Numbered from the stretch's first letter, positions 43,636-52,557 are shown. The stretch is 64,000 nt of DNA from 2-12-FULL-60-25 sp003576745 (GCA_030272835.1 SZOQ01000002.1:1-64000); one strand, 5' to 3'. Program-made: numbers and translations. Notes: a model not told the origin generated them from the letters alone.

Positions 43636-44328
43636 CTAGATTCCGCTCACATCTACCTTAATGCCCGGACCCATGGTGGAGGAGAGCGTTACGCTCTTAA
43701 AGTACAGACCCTTGGCAGATGAAGGCTTGTGTTTCCGCAGGCTCTCAATGAGGGATTGGAAGTTTTCCAGCAACGCACTTGCGTTAAGCGAGGTTTTGCC
43801 GATGGCCTGGTGCACAATACCTTGAGCGTCATTCTTGTATGCGACTTTTCCCTTTTTCAGGTCTTCGACCAGCTTCTTTACATTGGGGCCGACGGTATCC
43901 GTTTTGGGGTTCGGCATGATGCCCTTTGGACCGAGGACTTTCGCGATCTTCGCGAGCTTCGGCATCATGTCGGGGGTAGCGACCGCGATGTCAAAATCCA
44001 CCTTGTTCGTTTTTGCTATTTCGTCGATGAGATCTTCGGCGCCGACCATGTCCGCTCCGGCTTCTTTGGCTTCTTTCTGCTTGGCCTCGGGCACGAAGGC
44101 GGCAATCTTTTTGGTTTTGCCCGTTGAGTGGGGGAAGGTAATCGTTGCACGGATCTGCTGATCGCTCTGTTTTACATCAATCCCCAGGCGAACATGAACC
44201 TCGACCGAACTTTCAAATTTGGTCGTGGCCGTTTTTTTGACAAGCTCGACCGCTTCGTCGGGCGTATAGAGCTTTTTGGAGTCGATGAGCGCTTTGCTCT
44301 CGGTATAACGTTTGGAACGTTTTGGCAT
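43636..44328 (-). CDS. rplA: 50S ribosomal protein L1
   Basis: 230 aa. MPKRSKRY start, then FESSVEVHVRLGID, FPHSTGKTKK, LGPKGIMPNPKTDTV and GKVAYKNDAQGIVH are diagnostic of L1. The frame continues 18 codons upstream, but the ATG at 44326-44328 gives the family N-terminus. It has its own promoter and a leader with GTCCCC/GGGGAC arms, a possible L1 autoregulation site. It is separated from rplK by 1.3 kb. Confidence 0.97.
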   Translation of the reverse strand: MPKRSKRYTESKALIDSKKLYTPDEAVELVKKTATTKFESSVEVHVRLGIDVKQSDQQIRATITFPHSTGKTKKIAAFVPEAKQKEAKEAGADMVGAEDLIDEIAKTNKVDFDIAVATPDMMPKLAKIAKVLGPKGIMPNPKTDTVGPNVKKLVEDLKKGKVAYKNDAQGIVHQAIGKTSLNASALLENFQSLIESLRKHKPSSAKGLYFKSVTLSSTMGPGIKVDVSGI

Positions 44329-44402
44329 AGTGTGGTCCGGTCGTCCCCCACATTTGTAATGGCGAATAGAGGGGACTCCCACGCTAAGAATTATGTGCTG
44401 CG

Positions 44403-44431
44403 ATCCTATAGAAAAATCGTCAAAACGTCAA
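44403..44431 (-). promoter_or_regulatory. Promoter of rplA
   Basis: Minus strand TTGACG (44426-44431), 17 bp, TAGGAT (44403-44408). Confidence 0.5.
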
Positions 44432-44439
44432 GTCTCCCT

Positions 44440-44750
44440 GACGGGCAGGGGTAGGGAGTGGGAAGTGTAGGACGTAGGACGTGAGTCATGCGGGAAATTG
44501 CGTAGTTGCGTAGGTGGGAAGAGTACGTCGTTGCGTAGGGTGGGACATAATTCTCCCCGAATCCCGCTCCCTTTGGCCCATGCCCTTGGGTTCGTAAGAT
44601 CGTAGGTTCGTAGTCTGTAAGCCATGCGCCCCATAACTCATAACCTGTTTCCCTTAGCCCCTTGCCCTCTTTTCCCAATTGCTAACAGCCAATAGCTCCA
44701 AGCTATCCTCTTTTCGTGACCCGAACTCTTCGCCCCGTAATCCGTTTCTA
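44440..44750 (+). repeat. Modular intergenic repeat, copy 7
   Basis: Long copy. GTAGGACGTAGGACGTGAGT, two TTGCGTAG blocks, GGGACATAATTCTCCCC hairpin (44542-44557), CCCGCTCCCTTTGGCCC, 8-nt-period GTTCGTAAGATCGTAGGTTC (44590 on), CATGCGCC, AACTCATAACC and CCCAATTGCTAAC. It explains most of the 437-bp spacer between rplA and the next gene. Confidence 0.78.
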
Positions 44751-44765
44751 ACTACCTTCGTCCGA

Positions 44766-45422
44766 TCATTTATTCGCAGGAATACCGCTCTGAGTTTGAA
44801 GATTCTTCCCTTCCGTCAGCATTGCTTCACCTTCCGCCTTTAATCGTTGTCCCTCATCCATGAGAGCCTGCCCGGCATCGATTTTTGTCTGATCGCCATT
44901 CGCGTCATTCTTCATCTTCTCTCCTTCTGCGATTCTTTGCTCGCCTTCTTTCATGAGCGCGTCACCTTTTTCCTGCAGGGTGCCGCCCGCATCGAAGAGA
45001 TTTTGCCGCATTCGGTTTATGCGGTCTTCATCCGATTGGATTTTTTGAACGAGGACATCGAGCTTCGCCGACATGCCATCGAGCTTTCCTCCCAGGACGG
45101 CATTCCTTTTTTCCGTTCCTTCCGAGAGCCCGCTCACGGCATTATAGACGGCGAAGAAACCGATCACATTCACAAGCAAAAGAACGATGACGAGCCAGAG
45201 CACGGGACTCCCGACTGCGCCACCGGGCATTCGGGAAGGTTTCGTCTCTTTTCCCATCTCCATGTGCGGCACCTTTACTTTCTGTTCAGGCATGGGCGTG
45301 GCCTCAATGGGAGGCTTTGGTGCCGGGCCGCTCATCATAGCCGGTCCCGGAGGAGACGGAGGCTTCGGCGGCATATTACTGTCATGCATCGCTTTGATGA
45401 CGGGATCGTTGGATTGGTCCAT
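44766..45422 (-). CDS. Pro-rich membrane protein with periplasmic-side coiled coil
   Basis: 218 aa, not recognised. Residues 1-70 are Pro/Met-rich and disordered. One membrane helix lies at about 74-96 (LWLVIVLLLVNVIGFFAVY), followed by a long helical region with the repeat GxALMxEGxxxxxEGExM (about 145-210). A minus-strand TGT-TATACT lies about 35 bp before the ATG. The gene interrupts the usual rplK-rplA linkage. Confidence 0.65.
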   Translation of the reverse strand: MDQSNDPVIKAMHDSNMPPKPPSPPGPAMMSGPAPKPPIEATPMPEQKVKVPHMEMGKETKPSRMPGGAVGSPVLWLVIVLLLVNVIGFFAVYNAVSGLSEGTEKRNAVLGGKLDGMSAKLDVLVQKIQSDEDRINRMRQNLFDAGGTLQEKGDALMKEGEQRIAEGEKMKNDANGDQTKIDAGQALMDEGQRLKAEGEAMLTEGKNLQTQSGIPANK

Positions 45423-45570
45423 ATGGGCGTAGGTTTAAGAATAGGGTCAGTATAACAGAAATGGTTTAGGGGTATGAGTTGGCGGTTGTTGGTTTCCTTT
45501 AACAGGAAGCGGGAAGCAGCAGAGGATTCTCCGCTTCCTGCTTCTTGATCGACCGCTTCCCGATATATCA

Positions 45571-45605
45571 AAACCCCCGGGGGTGCCGGGGGCGTTGTTT
45601 TTTTC
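45571..45605. terminator. Terminator of rplK
   Basis: CCCCCGGGGGT and overlapping CCGGGGGC arms give GC-rich hairpins, with TTTTG on the minus side and T7 on the + side. Confidence 0.65.
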
Positions 45606-45619
45606 TCTATCGTTCCTTC

Positions 45620-46042
45620 TTAGACCACGGTCAGTCCCATTTGTCGCGCCGTGCCTTCCACCTGGGACATGGCCGATTCGATGGTGTGGCAGTTCAGGTC
45701 GGGCATTTTCTTTTCCGCGATCTCGCGAATTTGCGCCTTCGTTACTGTGCCGACTTTTTCCGCGAGCGGCTTGCCGGACCCTTTCTGGATGCCGGCGGCT
45801 TTTTTGAGCATCTCGGGAACCGGGGCGGTTTTCAGGATAAAGTCGAAACTTCTGTCTTCGTAAATAGTCATGAGCGCGGGAACAACTTCGCCGCGGCGGT
45901 CTTTGGTACGGTCATTGAATTGCTTGCAAAACTCCGCAATTTGAATGCCATGAGGGCCGAGTGCTGTTCCGACCGGAGGAGCTGGGGTGGCTTCGCCTCC
46001 TTTGATCTGAAGTTTGACGAGCGTTTTTACTTTCTTCGCCAT
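45620..46042 (-). CDS. rplK: 50S ribosomal protein L11
   Basis: 140 aa. VKLQIKGGEATPAPPVGTAL, GPHGIQIAEFCKQFNDRT and the C-terminal rRNA-binding domain (ALMTIYEDRSFDFILKTAP, NCHTIESAMSQVEGTARQMG) are standard. Third gene of secE-nusG-rplK and followed by a terminator. Confidence 0.98.
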   Translation of the reverse strand: MAKKVKTLVKLQIKGGEATPAPPVGTALGPHGIQIAEFCKQFNDRTKDRRGEVVPALMTIYEDRSFDFILKTAPVPEMLKKAAGIQKGSGKPLAEKVGTVTKAQIREIAEKKMPDLNCHTIESAMSQVEGTARQMGLTVV

Positions 46043-46090
46043 ATAGGTCGAATTGCAAATTACGTGAATACACGAATGATGAATGCAGGG

Positions 46091-46639
46091 TTAGATTTTT
46101 TTGACCTGGGTAAAGTCGAGTTCAAGCGGCGTTTCGCGGCCGAACATGCTCACAAGTACCTTTACCTTGCCTCGGGCGCCGTCGATGTCAACCACCTTTC
46201 CTTCAAAGCCCTTGAACGGTCCGTCGCCGATGCGTACCGGCATGCCCTCCACGAGGTCGATATCCACTTCCGTAACCTCTTTTTCTCCCGCACGGCTCAT
46301 AATGGAGTCCATCTCTTTTTGGGAAAGGGGGGTGGGCGTGGTTCCCGTTCCGATGAATCCGGTGACGTTCGGAGTGTTGCGGACAACGTACCAGCTGTCG
46401 TCCGTCACGACCATCTCAACCAGCACATAGCCCGGGAAGATTTTTTCTTCTACGATTTTCCGCTTTCCGTTTTTGATTTTAATCTTCTTTTCCGTCGGCA
46501 CGAGCACATTGAAGATTTTGTCCTTCATGCCGAGCGACTCGATGCGCGCGCGGAGGTTTTCCGCCACATTTTCTTCATAGCCCGAATAGGTATGAATGGC
46601 GTACCAGCGTTTGCCGAGATTAAGGGTTTGCTTTGGCAT
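46091..46639 (-). CDS. nusG: Transcription antitermination factor NusG
   Basis: 182 aa. The NGN domain (RWYAIHTYSGYEENVAENLR, FPGYVLVEMV, WYVVRNTPNVTGFIG) and KOW motif (RIGDGPFKGFEGKVVDIDGA) are intact. It binds RNA polymerase and ribosomal S10 or Rho. Nine bp after secE in the standard order. Confidence 0.98.
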   Translation of the reverse strand: MPKQTLNLGKRWYAIHTYSGYEENVAENLRARIESLGMKDKIFNVLVPTEKKIKIKNGKRKIVEEKIFPGYVLVEMVVTDDSWYVVRNTPNVTGFIGTGTTPTPLSQKEMDSIMSRAGEKEVTEVDIDLVEGMPVRIGDGPFKGFEGKVVDIDGARGKVKVLVSMFGRETPLELDFTQVKKI

Positions 46640-46648
46640 ATGGCGTGT

Positions 46649-47056
46649 TTACTGCACGGGCGGGAGTTCGATGGGGGAAGTATTGCCGTCTCCCGTTGGC
46701 AAACCCGGAAGGTTCGAATCAGGCGACGCGTTTTCGGCATCGACGCCGTCAGGCAAGAACTGGAGGACATTGCCTTGTTCCGCGTCCGGCGTTGCTTGGA
46801 GATCCGGAATAATCGGCTGTTCCGCCGGCGATGTTTCCGTGGCGGGGGCATTACCCCGTGCCGCCGTGAGGACGATGCGCACCATATTGGAGAAGCCGAA
46901 ATCCAGGGCGGCGAACAGCACGGCAAGCGTGAGCGACGCCGCGACCACAATGGCGGAGTAGCGAATTGTCATGTCGCGGCTCGGCCAGCTTACTTTTTTG
47001 AGTTCGGCCCAGGAGCTTTTGATGTAGTGAGGGATGGCATTCAGGATATTCGCCAT
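46649..47056 (-). CDS. secE: Preprotein translocase subunit SecE, extended
   Basis: 135 aa. Residues 1-65 are the short bacterial SecE: amphipathic helix with ELKKVSWPSRDM and one membrane helix (YSAIVVAASLTLAVLFAALDFGF). Residues about 70-135 are a Pro/Asp/Glu-rich tail absent from typical 60-70-aa SecE proteins and predicted outside the membrane. The ATG at 47054-47056 is the conserved start. Confidence 0.93.
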   Translation of the reverse strand: MANILNAIPHYIKSSWAELKKVSWPSRDMTIRYSAIVVAASLTLAVLFAALDFGFSNMVRIVLTAARGNAPATETSPAEQPIIPDLQATPDAEQGNVLQFLPDGVDAENASPDSNLPGLPTGDGNTSPIELPPVQ

Positions 47057-47136
47057 AGGATAGGTTCTTCGGGAAATGCAGAGGACGGCATTTCTGAAGG
47101 TTTTTAAAATCCCCGCAAGGGGATAGAAGCACCGAG

Positions 47137-47165
47137 AATATAGCAAAGGGCGGGGGATTTGGCAA
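47137..47165 (-). promoter_or_regulatory. Promoter of secE-nusG-rplK
   Basis: Minus strand TTGCCA (47160-47165), 17 bp, TATATT (47137-47142). An ATCCCC/GGGGAT hairpin lies in the leader at 47109-47124. Confidence 0.65.
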
Positions 47166-47352
47166 GGGGATGTTTCACTTTTTCAGCCACCTGTCCCCCG
47201 TAACGTTTCCGAAGATATCTTATGAGTTTCAAATCTTCCTTCTTTTTTGCTTGCGGTCGGGATTGGCTTGCTTGGTTAATGGGGGGGCTATTATATGATG
47301 GTTCCATCCCTCCATTGGAGGCGTAATACGAAGAAGCTATTTTCATTAATGT

Positions 47353-47859
47353 ATGAAACAGCAAAAAGAGCCATTAGATTTTCCAAGGCAGTTAATCAAA
47401 GGAAGGATTGCAGAGGTGGTTTTTGAGCAAATGTTCAGAGAAGCGGGAGACTTCGCTATTTTGAGGTTCGGCTATGAATACACGCTTCCGGAATTAGCGC
47501 AGTATCAGAAGAGTTATCGCGATAACGCAAAAGCGGACAAGGTGATGGAAACGGTGAGGCATGCGCCGGATTTTGTTCTTGCCTCAAAAGAGAAGGGAAT
47601 TGTGTTTCTCGTAGAGGTGAAATATCGTTCGGAGGTTCGCGCCGTTGAAATGTTGAAGCTGGCGAAGAGCGCTGTGAACAGATGGGATCCATCCTGGATA
47701 TTCGTCGCTTCTCCTGAAACGTTCTACCTTTCATCGTGTCATGAGATTATCAATGCGAGCGGAGTTATCAAGGAGCTTTCGGTTGGTTGGGTAGCGGAGG
47801 ATATACAAAAAAGATATTTGGGTTTGTTACATGAGTTTGAGCGTTGCGCAAAACGATAA
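47353..47859 (+). CDS. PD-(D/E)XK nuclease-fold protein
   Basis: 168 aa. KGRIAEVVFEQMF (Glu21) followed by APDFVLAS (Asp73) and FLVEVKYRS (Glu88-x-Lys90) is the restriction-endonuclease-like catalytic layout. No methylase or toxin/antitoxin partner lies next to it. It could be a DNA repair or Holliday-type nuclease. Its sequence looks less GC-rich than its neighbours, which may indicate transfer. The spacer 47166-47352 has no feature that I can support. Confidence 0.7.
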   Translation: MKQQKEPLDFPRQLIKGRIAEVVFEQMFREAGDFAILRFGYEYTLPELAQYQKSYRDNAKADKVMETVRHAPDFVLASKEKGIVFLVEVKYRSEVRAVEMLKLAKSAVNRWDPSWIFVASPETFYLSSCHEIINASGVIKELSVGWVAEDIQKRYLGLLHEFERCAKR

Positions 47860-47864
47860 TCAAC

Positions 47865-47890
47865 AATACCCCTGTGCGGAGTATTTTTTG
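47865..47890 (+). terminator. Terminator after the nuclease gene
   Basis: AATAC (47865-47869) with CC and GG inside pairs with GTATT (47881-47885), then a T-run. Confidence 0.55.
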
Positions 47891-47895
47891 ATTCC

Positions 47896-49962
47896 TTATA
47901 CATCCAGATCGGCCTGCTTGGCGTGCGTTTGAATGAAACGCTTGCGCGGAGCCACGTCCGCACCCATGAGAATATCGAATGTTTCGTCTGCCTTGGCCGC
48001 GTCTTCCACGGTGACCTGTTTTAAAATGCGCGTTTTCGGATCCATGGTGGTTTCCCAAAGCTGGTCGGCATTCATTTCGCCAAGACCCTTGTAACGCTGA
48101 ATGTTGATGCCGGCGATTTTTGTAACTTCGCCCATTTCTTCCGAGATTGTTTCGAGCGCCTCTTCTGTCTCCGCCGGAATTTCCCCTTCCTCGGCGGCTG
48201 TTTTTTTCTTTTTTTCTTCCTTCAGCTTCTGCAAATCCTGAATGTACGCGTCCCGTTCATTATTGCTAAAGGCATAGCGGATCTCCTTGCCCTTTTGCAG
48301 GCGGAAAAGAGGAGGCTGGGCGATATATAAATGGCCTTGGCGCACGAGTTCCGGGAAATGGCGGTAGAACAGGGTAAGGAGCAGCGTGCGAATATGCGCG
48401 CCGTCCACGTCGGCATCGGTCATAATAATAATGCGGCCGTAGCGGAGTTTTCCGATTTCGAACATTTCGCCGATATTCGTGCCTAGGGCGATGAGAATAC
48501 TCTTGATTTCGTTGTTCGTGAGCATTTTATCCATGCGCGCGCGTTCCACGTTCAGGATTTTTCCGCGAAGGGGGAGAATGGCCTGGAAGTCGCGGTTACG
48601 CCCCTGCTTGGCGGAGCCTCCGGCGGAATCTCCCTCCACAATGAACAGTTCGGAATTCGCGGCATCCTTGGACGAGCAGTCCGCCAGCTTTCCCGGGAGC
48701 GTGAGACCTTCGAGCGCGCCTTTGCGGATAACGGTATCGCGCGCGGCTTTTGCCGCGGCACGCGCCCGCTGGGCGAGGATGCATTTTTCAAGAATTGCCT
48801 CGGCATTTTTCGGATGCTCTTCGAGGAATGCGGCGAATGCATCCGCCATGACGGTTTCCACATAGCCGCGCACTTCCTGTGTTCCTAGTTTGGCTTTGGT
48901 TTGCCCTTCGAATTGCGGTTCGGGGATTTTTACGGAAATAACGGCCGTCAGTCCTTCGCGGACATCGTCTCCGGACAGGTTCGCATCCTTTTCTTTGAGA
49001 TAGCTCTTGCCCCGCGCATAATTGTTGAGTACGCGTGTGAGCGCAGAACGGAATCCCTGCACATGCGTCCCGCCTTCCGGATTTTCGATGCCATTGGTGA
49101 ATGCGTGCAGATTTTCCTGAAAATCATCCGTATATTGGAGGCCGATTTCTACCTGCGCCTTTTCGATGGTCTTATCGACGTAAAAAACCATTTCATTTTT
49201 TGCCTGCTTGGCGTGGTTTAAGTATTTTACGTACGATGCAACGCCGCCTTCGAAGAAAAATCCGTACACGTCGCGCCGGCCCTTTTCCCGTTCATCCGTT
49301 ACCACGAGATATATCCCCTTGGTCAAATAGCACTGCTGGCGAAAATGATCCTGAATCGTCTTTAAATCAAACTCCGTGGTTTGGAAAATTTCCCTGTCAG
49401 GTTTAAAGATAACGGTGGTGCCCGTTTCCTTGGTTTTGCCGATTTGTTTGACTTTGCCTGCAGGCTTTCCCCGATTGTAGGTTTGCGTGTATACACCTCC
49501 ATCGCGTTTAACGATGACCTCCAGTTCTTCCGATAAGGCATTCACCACAGACACGCCCACGCCATGCAGTCCGCCCGACACCTTGTAGCCGCTTTCTTCA
49601 CCCCCGAATTTTCCTCCGGCATGCAGTTTGGTCATGACGAGCTCCAGCGCAGAAGTTTTGTATTGCTTATGCATTTCCACGGGAATACCGCGTCCATTAT
49701 CTGACACGGATACGCGATTGTCCGGCAACAGGGACACGGTGATGATGTTCGCATGGCCGGCCATTGCTTCGTCGAAGGAGTTGTCTGCAACTTCCCACAC
49801 GAGGTGATGCAGCCCTTCGGGGCCTGTTGAACCGATGTACATGCCCGGCCGTTTTCGCACAGGTTCCAATCCTTCCAATACGGAAATCTGCTCCGCGCCA
49901 TAGGCGCCCTTTCCTTTTTTGGCAGCGCCTTTCATGTCTTTTTCCTTGGATGTTGGAGGCAT
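47896..49962 (-). CDS. gyrB: DNA gyrase subunit B
   Basis: 688 aa. GHKL ATPase motifs EVADNSFDEAMAGH, SDNGRGIPV and GGLHGVGVSVVNALS, the transducer domain, Toprim EGDSAGGSAKQGRNR and DADVDGAHI, and the C-terminal QRYKGLGEMNADQLWETTM. The Toprim part has a Lys/Glu-rich insert at about 590-625. It introduces negative supercoils with GyrA, which is not in the window. Confidence 0.97.
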   Translation of the reverse strand: MPPTSKEKDMKGAAKKGKGAYGAEQISVLEGLEPVRKRPGMYIGSTGPEGLHHLVWEVADNSFDEAMAGHANIITVSLLPDNRVSVSDNGRGIPVEMHKQYKTSALELVMTKLHAGGKFGGEESGYKVSGGLHGVGVSVVNALSEELEVIVKRDGGVYTQTYNRGKPAGKVKQIGKTKETGTTVIFKPDREIFQTTEFDLKTIQDHFRQQCYLTKGIYLVVTDEREKGRRDVYGFFFEGGVASYVKYLNHAKQAKNEMVFYVDKTIEKAQVEIGLQYTDDFQENLHAFTNGIENPEGGTHVQGFRSALTRVLNNYARGKSYLKEKDANLSGDDVREGLTAVISVKIPEPQFEGQTKAKLGTQEVRGYVETVMADAFAAFLEEHPKNAEAILEKCILAQRARAAAKAARDTVIRKGALEGLTLPGKLADCSSKDAANSELFIVEGDSAGGSAKQGRNRDFQAILPLRGKILNVERARMDKMLTNNEIKSILIALGTNIGEMFEIGKLRYGRIIIMTDADVDGAHIRTLLLTLFYRHFPELVRQGHLYIAQPPLFRLQKGKEIRYAFSNNERDAYIQDLQKLKEEKKKKTAAEEGEIPAETEEALETISEEMGEVTKIAGINIQRYKGLGEMNADQLWETTMDPKTRILKQVTVEDAAKADETFDILMGADVAPRKRFIQTHAKQADLDV

Positions 49963-50004
49963 AAAACTGGGTGTAGCTTAGTGTGTTTACGCAGCAAAGA
50001 CAAG

Positions 50005-50215
50005 GGATGGGGAGTGGGAAGTTGTTAGGAAGTAGGGAGTGGGGAAGTAGGATTGCGTAGGACATAGGGGGTAGGGCGTGGGTCGTGAGCTATGAGCCGT
50101 GAGCCATGCGGGAAGTTGTGAAGTTGCGTAGGGGGGAAGAGGACGTAGTTGCGTAGTACGTGGTTGCGTAGGGGGAGCATCATTCTCCCCGAACCCCGTA
50201 ACCCGTTCCCTATGG
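50005..50215 (+). repeat. Modular intergenic repeat, copy 8
   Basis: GGGAGTGGGAAGTTG, GTCGTGAGCTATGAGCCGTG, three TTGCGTAG words, hairpin GGGGGAGCATCATTCTCCCC (50171-50190), GAACCCCGTAACCCGTTCCC. It fills the divergent spacer between gyrB and the next gene (334 bp), where otherwise only a -10 box is seen. Confidence 0.8.
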
Positions 50216-50282
50216 ACAGCGTTTTCTCCAAGCTTCCTGATTCGGGTTGCTGCCTGCCTACAGACTCTGTGTCCGCCTGTGG

Positions 50283-50288
50283 TACTCT
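50283..50288 (+). promoter_or_regulatory. -10 box of a leaderless gene
   Basis: TACTCT 8 nt before the ATG at 50297; no SD and no good -35. Confidence 0.35.
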
Positions 50289-50296
50289 ATGGACAC

Positions 50297-51187
50297 ATGG
50301 CAACACCGAATCCAGGCATTGGAAACGGATTTACCGAGGGGGAATTGCAGTTCGCTTCTTTTTGGGTTCGTCATGAAATTCTCATACGCAGGTTGCTTTA
50401 CGGAATTCTCTTCGGAGTGAATGCGTTGTTGTGGGGCGCGGCATTGTGGGGTCTCTTGGACGCGTATGCCATTTCATATCCTCGCGAATCCAGGATTACC
50501 GCGGAGATCGCGGAAAATCAGTTTTTGGCACAACAATTGCAAAGCAATCGGCCGGAGGGCGTGTCGACGAGCCCTGTAAATACCTTTCAAGGCACGGATG
50601 GGCGTTTGGATATGCTGGTGAAGATCCGCAATCCAAATGCGCGATGGTGGGCCGAGTTCACCTACCGTTTTAATATCGCCGGTGAACTCACGCCCGCGCG
50701 GTCGGGGTTCGTGTTGCCGGGCCATGAAAGATATCTCGGCGAGTTCGGATACAAACCGGATCGCGCGGGTTCCCGATCGGCGGTGCTCACGGTAGACAAT
50801 ATCCGCTGGCATAGACTTCAGCCGGAGCAAGTTGGCGGCGATTTTCCGGAGTGGCTGACCCGGCGCAATGCGTTCGAGATCGGTGATATCGCTTTTCAAA
50901 GCGACCTTCAGATCGCCGGAAAAAATGTGGGGCGAACGAGTTTTTCCGTACGCAATGCCACGGCCTTCGGGTACTGGAGCGTCGGTTTGTATGTGATTCT
51001 TGAACGCGGGTCCACGCCGGTCGCAGCGAATTATATTACCCTGGAACGCGTGTCTCCCGGGGAGGTACGAAACATCAATATCGATTGGTTTGAGCAGCTG
51101 CCCGGCGTCACCAATACGGTTGTGCAGCCCGTTGTCAATTACCTGGATACGAGCGCGTACTTGCCGACGACGCAATTTGAGCGGTAA
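50297..51187 (+). CDS. Membrane-anchored protein upstream of rodA
   Basis: 296 aa, not recognised. One membrane helix at about 37-60 (LLYGILFGVNALLWGAALWG), then a large beta-rich outside domain with MLVKIRNPNARWWAEFTYRF and FSVRNATAFGYWSVGLYVIL, which looks like two Ig-like or beta-sandwich units. Located 48 bp before rodA on the same strand, so an envelope role is likely. Confidence 0.65.
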   Translation: MATPNPGIGNGFTEGELQFASFWVRHEILIRRLLYGILFGVNALLWGAALWGLLDAYAISYPRESRITAEIAENQFLAQQLQSNRPEGVSTSPVNTFQGTDGRLDMLVKIRNPNARWWAEFTYRFNIAGELTPARSGFVLPGHERYLGEFGYKPDRAGSRSAVLTVDNIRWHRLQPEQVGGDFPEWLTRRNAFEIGDIAFQSDLQIAGKNVGRTSFSVRNATAFGYWSVGLYVILERGSTPVAANYITLERVSPGEVRNINIDWFEQLPGVTNTVVQPVVNYLDTSAYLPTTQFER

Positions 51188-51235
51188 AAACCGGGATATC
51201 CCCGACCCCTTTTCTTCGGACAGGGAATATCTCTC

Positions 51236-52336
51236 ATGCGTCTCCAAAACATCATCATCCGGTTTGACTGGACGCTTATGCTCACAGCCCTCGCGCTTAC
51301 GGGCGTAGGGCTCGTTGTGATGTACGGCATCGGCATTTCCCGGGCAGAGGCCGATTTATTCCTTTTTCAAAAGCAATTCGTCGGAACCGTGATCGGTTTG
51401 TTTCTGATCGCGGCGTGCTGCCTCTTGGATTATCGGCAGCTTCGAAGTCTCGCCCTGCCCCTGTATGCCGCGGGAGCGGCATTGCTTGCGGGCGTACTCG
51501 TATTCGGAGAAAGTATTCGCGGCACGCGCGGATGGTATGTTATTGGGGGCTTGTCGTTTCAGCCCGTCGAAATCGCGAAAATCTGTCTCATCCTTTTTTT
51601 GGCGTCCTATCTCGTTCGATTCGTCCATGAAAAATTGCCGTGGCATGCGCTTTCCGGGAGTCTGCTCGCGACGCTGGGGTATGCGGCCCTTGTTCTCCTT
51701 CAGCCCGACTTCGGTTCCGCTATGGTGATGATCGCGCTTTGGGGTTTTATGGTGCTTGTCGTCGGCATTCCGTTCCGAGCGATCCTTGCCGTGACCGGGA
51801 TTTTTCTTTTTGCGGCAGTCGCCGCATGGACGTTGTTTTTTCAGCCGTATCAAAAGGAACGATTCATGGCATTCCTTGACCCCAGCCTTGATGCGCGGGG
51901 TGCCGGATATAATGTGACGCAGGCGCGTATCGCGATTGGTTCAGGGGGCTTGTTTGGAAAAGGTATCGGCGAAGGATCGCAGTCGCGTTTGCGTTTTCTT
52001 CCGGAGGCGGCGACGGATTTTACGTTCGCGGTTATAGGCGAAGAGCTCGGGCTCGTGGGGATTTCGCTCGTTCTTGGGCTGTTCGTCCTGCTGTTCTATC
52101 GGTTCTTCGCCATCGCACGATTGAGCGAAGATGATTATGCAAAACTCCTTATTGTCGGCGCCGGCTCCATGCTTTTTGTGCATCTCGTTATCAATGCCGG
52201 TATGAACGTTGGCATGATGCCTGTGACAGGTATTCCTCTGCCGTTTTTGTCATCCGCTTCTTCATTTCTTATCAGCGCATTCGTGAGCCTTGGCCTCGTG
52301 CAGAGCATTTCCGTTCATCGGAGAGCGCATGCATAG
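51236..52336 (+). CDS. rodA: SEDS peptidoglycan glycosyltransferase (RodA/FtsW)
   Basis: 366 aa with about ten membrane helices. SEDS motifs RGTRGWYVIGGLSFQPVEIAK, QARIAIGSGGLFGKGIGEGSQ, FLPEAATDFTFAVIGEELG and GIPLPFLSSASSF are conserved. The Asp in the TDFTFA segment is the family's essential residue. RodA is favoured over FtsW by overall length and the short N-terminus. No partner class B PBP is in the window. Confidence 0.93.
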   Translation: MRLQNIIIRFDWTLMLTALALTGVGLVVMYGIGISRAEADLFLFQKQFVGTVIGLFLIAACCLLDYRQLRSLALPLYAAGAALLAGVLVFGESIRGTRGWYVIGGLSFQPVEIAKICLILFLASYLVRFVHEKLPWHALSGSLLATLGYAALVLLQPDFGSAMVMIALWGFMVLVVGIPFRAILAVTGIFLFAAVAAWTLFFQPYQKERFMAFLDPSLDARGAGYNVTQARIAIGSGGLFGKGIGEGSQSRLRFLPEAATDFTFAVIGEELGLVGISLVLGLFVLLFYRFFAIARLSEDDYAKLLIVGAGSMLFVHLVINAGMNVGMMPVTGIPLPFLSSASSFLISAFVSLGLVQSISVHRRAHA

Positions 52337-52535
52337 GCGGGGAAGTGGGGAGTGGGGTTGCGTAGGGGGGAAGAGTACGTCGTTGCGTAGGACGCAGGTC
52401 GTGAGGTATGGGTCGTGAGCCATGCGGGAAGTTGCGTAGTTGCGTAGGGGGAGCATAATTCTCCCCGAACCACGTAACCCTTTCCTTTGCCCTTAGCCCT
52501 GTGCCCTTTTGCTAATTGCCAAACCCTCCCTCCTC
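52337..52535 (+). repeat. Modular intergenic repeat, copy 9
   Basis: Starts at the rodA stop. GTGGGGTTGCGTAGG, GTACGTCGTTGCGTAGGACG, GTCGTGAGCCATGCGGG, hairpin GGGGGAGCATAATTCTCCCC (52447-52466), GAACCACGTAACCC, TTTGCTAATTGCC. Confidence 0.8.
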
Positions 52536-52557
52536 CCCACTCTCTGCTTTATCCGCA

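Noticed and set aside
45545..47107. A 520-codon open frame on the + strand opposite rplK, nusG and secE
   Set aside because: It is exactly antisense to three certain genes; the high GC third positions of those genes create long mirror frames.
47104..47364. An 86-codon minus-strand frame before secE containing KKKEDLKLIRYLRKRYGG
   Set aside because: It overlaps the secE promoter and leader hairpin, has no SD and ends in low-quality sequence. It is left out, though a short real peptide cannot be fully excluded.
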